DNA of 5,696 nt, from the NCBI GenBank assembly GCA_964526945.1, contig CAZGNA010000172.1, positions 1-5,696 of the forward strand. Reading direction: 5' to 3'. The stretch is from Fervidifonticultor sp964526945. Lineage in GTDB: Bacteria; Sysuimicrobiota; Sysuimicrobiia; Sysuimicrobiales; Humicultoraceae. Below the pieces are notes generated by a model. It searched no databases. It was not told where the DNA came from and was given only the letters and a program-made list of their open reading frames with translations. A program made the position numbers and the translations under genes. Each line of letters opens with the position of its first letter. The stretch's first letter is position 1. Shown here one piece after another: positions 1 to 5,686 of the stretch.

Positions 1-2
1 CC

Positions 3-863
3 GAGCTCGACGAGACGCTGACACGCCTGGCGGCGGCAACGGCACAGGAGGAGGCCGCGCGTCAGACCGTGGCGCTCCTTGTGGCCGGGGCGTCGCCAGA
101 GGAGATCGCCGAGGCCCGCGCGGCGGCCGACGCCGCGCGGGCCTCGCTGGCGCGTGCCCTGACCGCCCGGGGCGAGATCGGCCTGCGCCAGGCGGACGTG
201 ACTGCAGCGCACGCGCGTCTGGCTCAGGCGCGGGCAACGCTCGTCCGCGCCAGGGCGCTCCTGGCAGACGCCAGCGTGCATGCGCCCTTCGACGCGGTCG
301 TCGCCAGCGTCTCCGTAGAGGTCGGCGAGATCGTCTCGCCCGCGACGCCGGTGATCACGCTGGTCGATCCCCGGGACGTGTGGATCGACGCCGACGTTAC
401 CGACGAGGACGCGAGCAAGATCCGCGTGGGCCTGGAGGTCACGGTGACGGTGCCGGCCTACCCGGGTCGCCGCTTTCGGGGTCGCGTCACGGAAGTGGCG
501 CCGGCCGCCCAGACCCGCACCGACCTGGCCCTGCGCACGCGCATCGTCCGCGTCACGGTCCGGCTCCTCGACACGCCGGCGTTGACCCCGGGGCTGGAAG
601 CCGACGTCGAGGGGACGGCCACCGTGGTGCCCTCGGCGCTGGTGATGCCCGCCGACGCCGTGGTCTTCCGCGAGGACCGCACCGTGGTCTTCGTCGTCGA
701 GCGGGATATCGCGCGGCTGCGCGAGGTCCACATCGGGTATGCGACCGTGGCGCTGGCGGAGGTCACCGGCGGGCTGCGGGAGGGCGAGCTGGTCGTGGTC
801 GACGGCAAGGACCGGCTGGTCGATGGCCGCCGCGTACGCGTCGCCGGCACCGTGGGCCCGTAG
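3..863 (+). CDS. HlyD/MacA-family efflux adaptor (periplasmic adaptor / membrane fusion protein), 5'-partial
   Basis: This is the C-terminal part of an adaptor subunit that links an ABC permease to the outer layers of the cell. The reading frame is open to the left edge, so the true start, the N-terminal membrane anchor and the first half of the lipoyl domain lie outside the window; the GTG at 69 is internal. Visible in order are an Ala/Arg/Glu-rich alpha-helical hairpin (about 23-254, including the family-typical Gly-Ala-Ser-Pro-Glu-Glu-Ile-Ala-Glu-Ala-Arg), the second lipoyl half (V-H-A-P-F-D-A-V-V then V-G-E-I-V, about 276-340), a beta-barrel (V-W-I-D-A-D-V onward, about 375-600) and a membrane-proximal domain (about 640-855). 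It ends 19 nt before the ATPase gene, so it is almost certainly cotranscribed with it. Family assignment is firm; the substrate is unknown. Confidence 0.93.
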   Translation, partial: ELDETLTRLAAATAQEEAARQTVALLVAGASPEEIAEARAAADAARASLARALTARGEIGLRQADVTAAHARLAQARATLVRARALLADASVHAPFDAVVASVSVEVGEIVSPATPVITLVDPRDVWIDADVTDEDASKIRVGLEVTVTVPAYPGRRFRGRVTEVAPAAQTRTDLALRTRIVRVTVRLLDTPALTPGLEADVEGTATVVPSALVMPADAVVFREDRTVVFVVERDIARLREVHIGYATVALAEVTGGLREGELVVVDGKDRLVDGRRVRVAGTVGP

Positions 864-882
864 GCCCGCGCCGCCGGTCCCC

Positions 883-1620
883 ATGGCGGCCTCGCGCGCA
901 GGCAGCCTCTCCGGGGCGGCCCCCCTGGTGCGCCTGGAGCGGGTGTCCAAGGTGTACCGCGCGGGCGCCGTGGAGGTCTGGGCCCTCCGCCACGTCGACC
1001 TGGACGTCCCGGCCGGGACCTTCGTCGTGATCTTGGGACCCAGCGGCTCCGGCAAGACCACGCTGTTGAACCTGGTGGGCGGGTTGGACAGCCCCTCCAG
1101 CGGCCGCGTCGTCGTCGAGGGGATCGACATCGCCACCTACGACGACGACGCCCTGACGGCCTACCGGCGCGACAAGATTGGCTTCGTCTTCCAGTTCTTC
1201 AACCTGATCCCCACCCTCACGGCGCGGGAGAACGTGGAGCTGGCGGCCGAACTGGTCGCCGCGCCGCGGTCCGTGGACGAGGTGCTGGCCGCGGTCGGCC
1301 TGCGCGAGCGTGCGGACCACTTCCCGGGCGAACTCTCGGGTGGCGAGCAGCAGCGGGTAGCGATCGCCCGTGCGCTCGTCAAGAACCCCACCATCCTGCT
1401 GTGCGACGAGCCCACCGGTGAGCTGGACGCCGAGACCGGGCGACGCATCGTGAGCGTGCTGCGGCATCTGAACCGCAGCGAGGGACGCACGGTGTTGCTC
1501 GTGACGCACAACACCGCCCTGGCCGCCGTGGCGGACCTGGTGGTGCGGCTGCGCAGTGGCCGCGTGGACGCGGTCCAACGCAACCCGGCGCCGGCGGACG
1601 TGGCCACCCTCCGGTGGTGA
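883..1620 (+). CDS. ABC transporter ATP-binding protein, MacB/LolD (FtsX-partner) type
   Basis: This cytoplasmic ATPase subunit hydrolyses ATP to drive the adjacent FtsX-type permease. Every nucleotide-binding motif is intact in the 245-aa product: Walker A GPSGSGKT (residues 52-59), Q-loop Gln104 in FVFQFFNLIPTLTARENV, signature LSGGEQQR (151-158), Walker B ILLCDE (171-176), D-loop G-E-L-D (179-182) and switch His209. The Q-loop region and length are typical of the MacB/LolD/FtsE group. The start is the weakest part. ATG 883 lies 19 nt after the adaptor stop but has no clear Shine-Dalgarno; ATG 823 would add 20 residues overlapping the adaptor gene, and GTG 928 would begin right at the conserved L-V-R-L-E-R-V-S-K-V-Y strand. 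The stop overlaps the permease start by 4 nt, which suggests coupled translation. Confidence 0.95.
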   Translation: MAASRAGSLSGAAPLVRLERVSKVYRAGAVEVWALRHVDLDVPAGTFVVILGPSGSGKTTLLNLVGGLDSPSSGRVVVEGIDIATYDDDALTAYRRDKIGFVFQFFNLIPTLTARENVELAAELVAAPRSVDEVLAAVGLRERADHFPGELSGGEQQRVAIARALVKNPTILLCDEPTGELDAETGRRIVSVLRHLNRSEGRTVLLVTHNTALAAVADLVVRLRSGRVDAVQRNPAPADVATLRW

Positions 1621-4037
1621 CTCTCCCCGCCCTCGCCCGCAAGCTGCTCCGGGACCTGTGGGCGGCGCGGTGGCAGTACCTGGCCGTGGCGACGATGGTG
1701 GCGTGGGGCGTGGCGTTCTTCGTCGCCTCCTTCGCCTCGTACCGCAACCTCGCGGCCTCGTACGCCTCCGCCTACGCGCGGCTGCGGTTCGAGGACTTCA
1801 GCATCGCCGTCCACGCGGCGCCCGCGCAGGTCGCCAGCCGCCTCCGCGCGGTCCCCGGCGTGGCAGCCGTCGAGGGCCGGCTGGTGGAAGACGTGGCCAT
1901 CGAGCTGCCGGGGCGGACGGCGACCCGTCGGCTCGTGGGGCGTCTCGTGTCCGTGCCGGGGGACCGCCGCCCCCTGGTCAACGACCTGCACCTCGTGGCT
2001 GGCCGGTACCTGCGCGGCGCCACCGTGCGGGAGGTCCTGCTCGAGGCGAGCTTCGCGCGTCACCACCGCCTGGGCCCGGGAGCCGCCATCGACGTCGTGC
2101 GGGGCGCCGCCCGCGTCCGGATGCGCGTGGTGGGGATCGTGCAGAGCCCGGAGTACTTCTTCGTGGTCCGCAGCACGCAGGACATCCTCCCGTACCCGGA
2201 GACGTTCGGCGTGATGTTCATCGCACGAGACGTGCTGGCGTCGATGGTGGGGAAGCCGGGGCTGGTGAACGAGCTGCGCGTGCGCGTCGACGACCCGCGC
2301 CGACGGCCGGCAGCGATGCGCGAAGCCACCCGCCTGCTGCGAGCCTACCATCCGGAGGCGCCGGTGCCCCGGGAGGAGCAACCGAGCTACCAGCTGCTGG
2401 ACCAGGACCTCCGAGGCTTCCAGGCGTTCGCCACCCTCTTCCCGCTGCTCTTCTTGAGCGTGGCGGGCGCCACGGTGTACATGCTGCTGTGGCGCATGGT
2501 GCACGCCCAGCGGCCGATCATCGGCCTGCTGCGCGCCCTGAGGGTTGGGATGCCGCGGGTGGTGCTGCACTACCTGGCCGCGGCGGCCGCGATCGGGGCA
2601 CTGGGCAGCCTGGCCGGCAGCGTGCTCGGCCATCTGCTGGCGGACGCCACCACCCACTGGTACGCCACGTTCCTGCAGACCCCGGTCGTCCTGACGCCGG
2701 TGCAATGGACCGTCCTGGCCGCTGGATGGCTGATCGGCACCGGCACGTGCGTGCTGGCCGGGATCCTCCCGGCGCGCGCGGCCGCCAGGGTGCGGCCGGC
2801 GCAGGTCCTGGTGGAGGCCCCGGACACGGTGGCCCGCGTGCTGCCGCTGGACCGGCTCCTGCCCGGTCTTCGCCGGATGCGGCTGGCATGGCGCCTGCCG
2901 GTGCGCAGCCTGTTCCGCCAGCCCCGCCGCACGCTCTCCACGATCTTCGGCGTGGTGGCCGCCATGTCGCTGATCATCGTGGCGCAGGGCCTGCTGGACT
3001 CCTCCACCGCGGCACTCGACCTCTTCCTGGGCAGCGCCGCCGACGACGTCCGCGCGGAGTTCCTGGAGTACCAGGACCGGGGCCTCGTCGAGCGCATCCG
3101 TGGCTGGCCGGGCGTGCTCTGGGCCGAAGGGACCCTGGAGGTGCCGGTGGAGTTCCGCAAGGGCCCGCGGACCTACGCCGCCCTGCTGGTGGGTCTCGAC
3201 CCGGGCAGCCGGCTCCAGCGTCTGGCCGACGACGGCGGCAGGCCCGTGCGCCCCTCGTCCCACGGGCTGCTCTTCGGCCAGACGCTGCGGGATGCGCTTG
3301 GCGTCGAAGCAGGCGACGTCGTCCAGGTGACGGTGCCGCTCGCGCGCGTACCGCACCGCACCCGCCCGGTGTACGCGGCGCGCGTGGCCGGGTTCGTCTG
3401 GCAGCCCGTGGGCACCATCGCCTACCTGCCGGCGGACCGGCTACGCCAGCTGTTGGGGGAGTCGCTGGGCGCGCCGCCCGGCGCCGTCAGCAGCGTGCGC
3501 GTGAAAGTGGCGCCTGGTGCCCTGCGGGAGGTCAGAGGGCGGCTGGCCGACCTGCCGGGCGTGGGCGCCGTGCACGTCCAGGCCGATGTTCGCCGCATGT
3601 TCGCGGACCTCATGGCGCTGGCGCGGCGGTTCTACACCGCCATGTCCGTCTTCGGCATGGCCCTGGCGTTCTCCATCACGTTCAACACCGTGACGATGAA
3701 CGTGCTCGAGCGCACCACCGAGGTGGCCACCATGCGGACGCTGGGGGTCAGCCGTGCGCGCATCGTGGCGTGGATCACCGCCGAGAACCTCCTGATCGCC
3801 GCCGCAGGCGTGCTGCTGGGCCTGCCGACAGGACGGGCGCTCACCGAGGCGTTCTTCCGCGCGGCGCAGACCGAGGAGCAGATGGCACTGTTCTCGATGC
3901 AGATCGTGATCGCGCCGCGCACCTACGGGCTGGCCACCGCGGCCGTGGTGGTGGTGATGCTGCTCTCGCAGCTGCCGGCCCTGGCGCACCTGCAGCGCCT
4001 GGACCTGGCGCGTGCCACCAAGGAACGCGCGACCTGA
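1617..4037 (+). CDS. ABC transporter permease with two fused FtsX repeats (MacB-like)
   Basis: This is the membrane subunit of the exporter, about 806 aa. Two FtsX/MacB-type halves are fused in one chain. The first half has a membrane segment at about residues 20-43, an extracytoplasmic domain (about 45-265) and three more segments (about 270-292, 317-342, 364-387). The second half has a segment at about 440-461, a second extracytoplasmic domain (about 462-670), then segments at about 672-693, 716-740 and 770-791, for eight in all. The conserved FtsX coupling region E-R-T-T-E-V-A-T-M-R-T-L-G-V-S-R (about 702-717) and the ending L-A-R-A-T-K are visible. Two GTG codons (1614, 1617) could start it; 1617 gives a GTGA overlap with the ATPase stop. 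Mechanotransmission by MacB-like permeases is established for the family; the cargo here (lipid, peptide, drug) is unknown. Confidence 0.94.
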   Translation: MTLPALARKLLRDLWAARWQYLAVATMVAWGVAFFVASFASYRNLAASYASAYARLRFEDFSIAVHAAPAQVASRLRAVPGVAAVEGRLVEDVAIELPGRTATRRLVGRLVSVPGDRRPLVNDLHLVAGRYLRGATVREVLLEASFARHHRLGPGAAIDVVRGAARVRMRVVGIVQSPEYFFVVRSTQDILPYPETFGVMFIARDVLASMVGKPGLVNELRVRVDDPRRRPAAMREATRLLRAYHPEAPVPREEQPSYQLLDQDLRGFQAFATLFPLLFLSVAGATVYMLLWRMVHAQRPIIGLLRALRVGMPRVVLHYLAAAAAIGALGSLAGSVLGHLLADATTHWYATFLQTPVVLTPVQWTVLAAGWLIGTGTCVLAGILPARAAARVRPAQVLVEAPDTVARVLPLDRLLPGLRRMRLAWRLPVRSLFRQPRRTLSTIFGVVAAMSLIIVAQGLLDSSTAALDLFLGSAADDVRAEFLEYQDRGLVERIRGWPGVLWAEGTLEVPVEFRKGPRTYAALLVGLDPGSRLQRLADDGGRPVRPSSHGLLFGQTLRDALGVEAGDVVQVTVPLARVPHRTRPVYAARVAGFVWQPVGTIAYLPADRLRQLLGESLGAPPGAVSSVRVKVAPGALREVRGRLADLPGVGAVHVQADVRRMFADLMALARRFYTAMSVFGMALAFSITFNTVTMNVLERTTEVATMRTLGVSRARIVAWITAENLLIAAAGVLLGLPTGRALTEAFFRAAQTEEQMALFSMQIVIAPRTYGLATAAVVVVMLLSQLPALAHLQRLDLARATKERAT

Positions 4038-4047
4038 CGACCTGTCG

Positions 4048-4069
4048 GTGCGGCGCTCCGGCGCCTCAC
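4048..4069. terminator. Small hairpin between convergent genes, possible bidirectional terminator
   Basis: In the 50-bp gap between the permease stop (4037) and the end of the minus-strand gerW-like gene (4088), GGCGC (4052-4056) and GCGCC (4061-4065) form a perfect 5-bp stem around a TCCG loop. On the plus-strand transcript this is a C(UCCG)G loop of the very stable UNCG class. GTG (4048-4050) and CAC (4067-4069) extend the stem past one mismatch. There is no T-tract on either side, so intrinsic termination is uncertain; the position between convergent genes is the main support. Confidence 0.35.
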
Positions 4070-4087
4070 GCGGCCCGGGCCCGCACC

Positions 4088-4468
4088 TCATGCCCGCCGC
4101 GCGCGGGCCCGTTCCACGGCCCGCACCGTGTAGGCGACCCAGAACACGTTCCAGGCCACCAGCGCCAGGCCGGCCAGGGCGAGCCGCGTCACGTCCACGA
4201 TGGGCCGCACCGCGGTGCCGGCCTCGGTGATCTCCAGCACGGCCATCGGGCGCACCGCGACGCCGCCCCCGCCGCCACCGCCCTCGCCGGCTTCCTCTTC
4301 CCCTTCGTCCTTCTCCTGGTTGCGGCCCAGGCCGAACCCGAACCCGTAGGTCACCCTGGCCACCGGCACCAGCGTGCGGCCGTCGGCGCGGATGGGGTCG
4401 CCGAAGACGGTCTTGACGGTGGCCTGCTCCTCGATGCGGGCGATGCGGCCGATCAGGTCCTCCAGCAC
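4088..4468 (-). CDS. GerW/YtfJ-family protein with C-terminal membrane segment
   Basis: This small protein (126 aa from GTG at 4468) belongs to the GerW (YtfJ) family. GerW is named for a Bacillus subtilis spore protein needed for normal germination, but many members occur in bacteria not known to sporulate, where the role is unknown. Seen here are an N-terminal helix L-E-D-L-I-G-R-I, the family core V-K-T-V-F-G-D-P-I followed by T-L-V-P-V-A-R-V-T-Y-G-F-G-F-G (residues 18-46), an acidic linker (51-62), a run of seven glycines (63-69), the conserved V-A-V-R-P-M-A-V-L strand (70-78) and a hydrophobic segment (about 94-115) before an Arg-rich tail. The start is set by a GGGGAGGG Shine-Dalgarno 7 nt upstream; longer in-frame extensions lack family similarity. 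It is convergent with the exporter operon and divergent from the DoxX gene. Confidence 0.85.
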   Translation of the reverse strand: MLEDLIGRIARIEEQATVKTVFGDPIRADGRTLVPVARVTYGFGFGLGRNQEKDEGEEEAGEGGGGGGGVAVRPMAVLEITEAGTAVRPIVDVTRLALAGLALVAWNVFWVAYTVRAVERARARRA

Positions 4469-4475
4469 GGTGCAT

Positions 4476-4483
4476 CCCTCCCC
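4476..4483 (-). promoter_or_regulatory. Shine-Dalgarno site setting the GTG start of the GerW-family gene
   Basis: Read on the minus strand this is GGGGAGGG. Its GGAGGG part sits 7 nt before the GTG at 4468. It is the only strong ribosome-binding site in the upstream stretch, and it selects this start over the longer open frame that runs back to 4636. Confidence 0.75.
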
Positions 4484-4520
4484 GGGACACCGACCCGTTC
4501 TGCCTCCAGCATACCGTCGG

Positions 4521-4552
4521 TGACCGGAGTGCACATCGGATCCTGACCGGAG
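4521..4552. repeat. Two 9-bp direct repeats (TGACCGGAG) in the divergent promoter region
   Basis: TGACCGGAG occurs at 4521-4529 and again at 4544-4552, 23 bp apart, or about two turns of the DNA helix. The pair lies in the 167-bp gap between the divergent gerW-like and DoxX genes, about 53 bp and 84 bp upstream of the two starts. Same-face spacing in a divergent promoter region fits an operator for a shared regulator, but chance in GC-rich DNA is possible. A weak -10 candidate for the minus strand (TATGCT, 4508-4513) and one for the plus strand (TGC-CATACG, 4604-4612) flank it; neither has a convincing -35. Confidence 0.4.
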
Positions 4553-4622
4553 CAGCGCCGGTGGGAAAATCGGCCTGGCGCCCGATACCGGCATTCCGGA
4601 CCGTGCCATACGCTGCCAGGCG

Positions 4623-4630
4623 GGAGGTGA
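4623..4630 (+). promoter_or_regulatory. Perfect Shine-Dalgarno site for the DoxX-family gene
   Basis: GGAGGTGA is an exact match to the core complementary to the 3' end of 16S rRNA, with 5 nt before ATG 4636. It fixes that ATG as the start although the frame stays open back to a GTG at 4561. Confidence 0.85.
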
Positions 4631-4635
4631 GGGCA

Positions 4636-5223
4636 ATGGCGAAGGTCACCATCGGCCGGACGGAGATCCAGGATCCCCCGCTGGCCACGTTGCTCTTCAG
4701 CAACGTCAAGATGGCCTGGGTGTGGCTGCTCGTGCGCGTCTGGCTGGGCTGGCAGTGGATCGAGGCCGCGCTGCACAAGGTCAACGACCCGGACTGGGTC
4801 GTCACCGGGGCCGCCCTCAAGGCCTTCTGGGAGCGCGCCGTGCAGGTCCCGGCGCGGGGACGGCCGCCCATCGCCTTCGACTGGTACCGCGACTTCATCA
4901 ACTACCTCCTGGCGACCGAGAGCTACACCTGGTTCGCGAAGCTGGTGGCGTGGGGCGAGCTGCTGGTCGGAATCGCCCTGGTCCTGGGCGTCTTCACCGG
5001 CATCAGCGCCTTCGTCGGGGCGTTCATGAACTGGAACTTCATGATGGCGGGCACGGCCAGCACCAACCCGGTGCTGTTCCTCCTGGCGATCCTGCTGGTC
5101 CTGGCGTGGAAGATCGCCGGCTACATCGGGCTGGACTACGTCCTGCTGCCGATGCTGGGCACCCCGTGGCGGCCAGGACGGGTGTTCACGCCGTCGACGA
5201 CCCCCGCACGCCAGGGGACCTGA
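4636..5223 (+). CDS. DoxX-family integral membrane protein (quinone-linked oxidoreductase-like)
   Basis: This 195-aa membrane protein belongs to the DoxX/DoxD family. It has four probable membrane segments, at about residues 26-44, 100-119, 120-138 and 147-170. Between the first and second is an extracytoplasmic or cytoplasmic loop of about 50 residues, typical of the longer DoxX subfamily. Family hallmarks visible are the W-L-G-W-Q-W-I-E-A-A-L-H-K-V end of segment 1, G-E-L-L-V-G-I-A-L-V-L-G in segment 2, and N-W-N-F-M-M-A-G-T-A-S-T-N-P-V-L-F (132-148) between segments 3 and 4. DoxD of Acidianus is part of a thiosulfate:quinone oxidoreductase; most other members have no proven substrate, so a redox role is only inferred. 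The gene has its own strong ribosome-binding site and is followed 30 nt later by a terminator, so it is probably monocistronic. Confidence 0.92.
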   Translation: MAKVTIGRTEIQDPPLATLLFSNVKMAWVWLLVRVWLGWQWIEAALHKVNDPDWVVTGAALKAFWERAVQVPARGRPPIAFDWYRDFINYLLATESYTWFAKLVAWGELLVGIALVLGVFTGISAFVGAFMNWNFMMAGTASTNPVLFLLAILLVLAWKIAGYIGLDYVLLPMLGTPWRPGRVFTPSTTPARQGT

Positions 5224-5253
5224 CGGCCGGCCCGTCCGGCCAGGACACGCGCG

Positions 5254-5286
5254 TACGGCGGCCGCCCGCAGGCGGCCGCCGTATTT
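5254..5286 (+). terminator. Intrinsic terminator after the DoxX-family gene
   Basis: A perfect 13-bp inverted repeat (TACGGCGGCCGCC at 5254-5266 and its complement at 5271-5283) encloses a 4-nt loop, CGCA, and is followed by TTT (5284-5286). It begins 31 nt after the DoxX stop codon. The stem is very strong and GC-rich and the T-tract short, as is common for Rho-independent terminators in high-GC genomes. Confidence 0.8.
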
Positions 5287-5405
5287 CGCACCCTCTTCCG
5301 GGAGCCGGTGGACGCCGCGACCGCCGGTCGGCACCCTGACGCGACACCGTGACGTGTTCCCGTGCGCAGCCCGAGGCCGTGGCGCACCGCTGGCCGCCGC
5401 CGACG

Positions 5406-5423
5406 CCCGGGACCGATCCCGGG
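5406..5423. repeat. Perfect 7-bp inverted repeat (hairpin)
   Basis: CCCGGGA (5406-5412) and TCCCGGG (5417-5423) pair perfectly around a 4-nt loop, CCGA. There is no T-tract on either strand. It could be an operator, a factor-assisted terminator or chance. Confidence 0.4.
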
Positions 5424-5493
5424 AACTGGTCGTCTGGAACATCCAACTGCCCACACGGCGCCCTGCTCGCGGCGCCGGCGGCCGGATCCGTGC

Positions 5494-5521
5494 GGAGAAA
5501 CGGTGGCCCAGGAATTTCGCC
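5494..5521 (+). repeat. Bipartite repeat element, copy 1 of 3
   Basis: GGAGAAACG (5494-5502) is followed by 8 variable bases and then GGAATTTCG. Both blocks match the other two copies in sequence, order, orientation and spacing, while the middle and the flanks differ. The next copy begins 81 bp downstream. Confidence 0.7.
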
Positions 5522-5574
5522 CGGTGTCACCTGTGGATGGCGGTCTTCCCGCTGCTGTCGGACCGGTGGGCGTG

Positions 5575-5602
5575 GGAGAAACGTTGCCGGCGAAATTCCG
5601 CC
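5575..5602 (+). repeat. Bipartite repeat element, copy 2 of 3
   Basis: GGAGAAACG (5575-5583), 8 variable bases beginning TT, then GAAATTCCGCC. It shares the first nine bases exactly with copies 1 and 3 and keeps the AATT core of the second block at the same offset. The next copy begins 71 bp downstream. Confidence 0.7.
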
Positions 5603-5645
5603 AGCGCTGCGGCGCGGTGGCTGACGCGGCGCCGGGCCCCGGGAC

Positions 5646-5673
5646 GGAGAAACGTTCTCGCAAGAATTTCCGT
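5646..5673 (+). repeat. Bipartite repeat element, copy 3 of 3
   Basis: GGAGAAACG (5646-5654), 8 variable bases, then AGAATTTCCG. In this copy alone the sequence can fold: TTCT (5655-5658) pairs with AGAA (5663-5666) around CGCA, and the flanking ACGGA and TCCGT also pair if two dinucleotides bulge out. Copies 1 and 2 do not keep this pairing, so a DNA-binding site is more likely than a conserved RNA structure. Confidence 0.7.
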
Positions 5674-5677
5674 GCCG

Positions 5678-5686
5678 TGCTACCAT
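5678..5686 (+). promoter_or_regulatory. Possible extended -10 promoter element
   Basis: TGC followed by TACCAT (5681-5686) fits the extended -10 pattern (TGn plus TAnnAT). No good -35 hexamer lies 16-18 bp upstream; that space is taken up by repeat copy 3, which would let a protein bound there overlap RNA polymerase. The start of any gene it serves is outside the window. Confidence 0.3.

Noticed and set aside
1161..3356. A 731-residue minus-strand open frame opposite the ATPase and permease genes.
   Set aside because: It is antisense to two clear ABC genes and its translation is a His/Gln/Arg-rich shadow with no domain.
4256..4290. The GCC/CCG-rich run inside the GerW-family gene as a repeat element.
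   Set aside because: It simply encodes the seven-glycine linker, which is normal for this family.
1556..4546. A 996-residue plus-strand open frame overlapping the permease.
   Set aside because: It is a Gly/Arg/Pro/Ala-rich frame-shifted reading of the permease and of the antisense side of the gerW-like gene.
4555..4581. GCGCC/GGCGC inverted pair upstream of the DoxX gene as an operator.
   Set aside because: The arms are only 5 bp with a 17-bp gap, which is expected by chance at this GC content.
4469..4636. An N-terminal extension of the GerW-family gene back to 4636.
   Set aside because: The added 56 residues have no family similarity and cover the divergent promoter region, while a strong ribosome-binding site fixes the GTG at 4468.
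5349..5624. A 91-residue plus-strand open frame in the non-coding region.
   Set aside because: It has no ribosome-binding site, its composition is rich in Cys, Arg, Pro and Gly, no domain is recognisable, and it runs through two copies of the repeat element.
5494..5673. The three repeats as a CRISPR array (GAAAC-containing repeats with 43-53-bp gaps).
   Set aside because: Only the two short blocks are conserved, the middle of each repeat differs, the spacing is uneven (81 and 71 bp) and no cas gene is present.
5646..5673. Copy 3 as a structured RNA such as a riboswitch.
   Set aside because: The bulged stem it can form is not preserved in copies 1 and 2, so there is no sign of covariation.
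5136..5686. Two overlapping minus-strand open frames of 166 and 175 residues.
   Set aside because: They run through the DoxX coding end, its terminator and the repeats, with low-complexity Arg/Pro-rich translations typical of open frames opposite GC-rich DNA.
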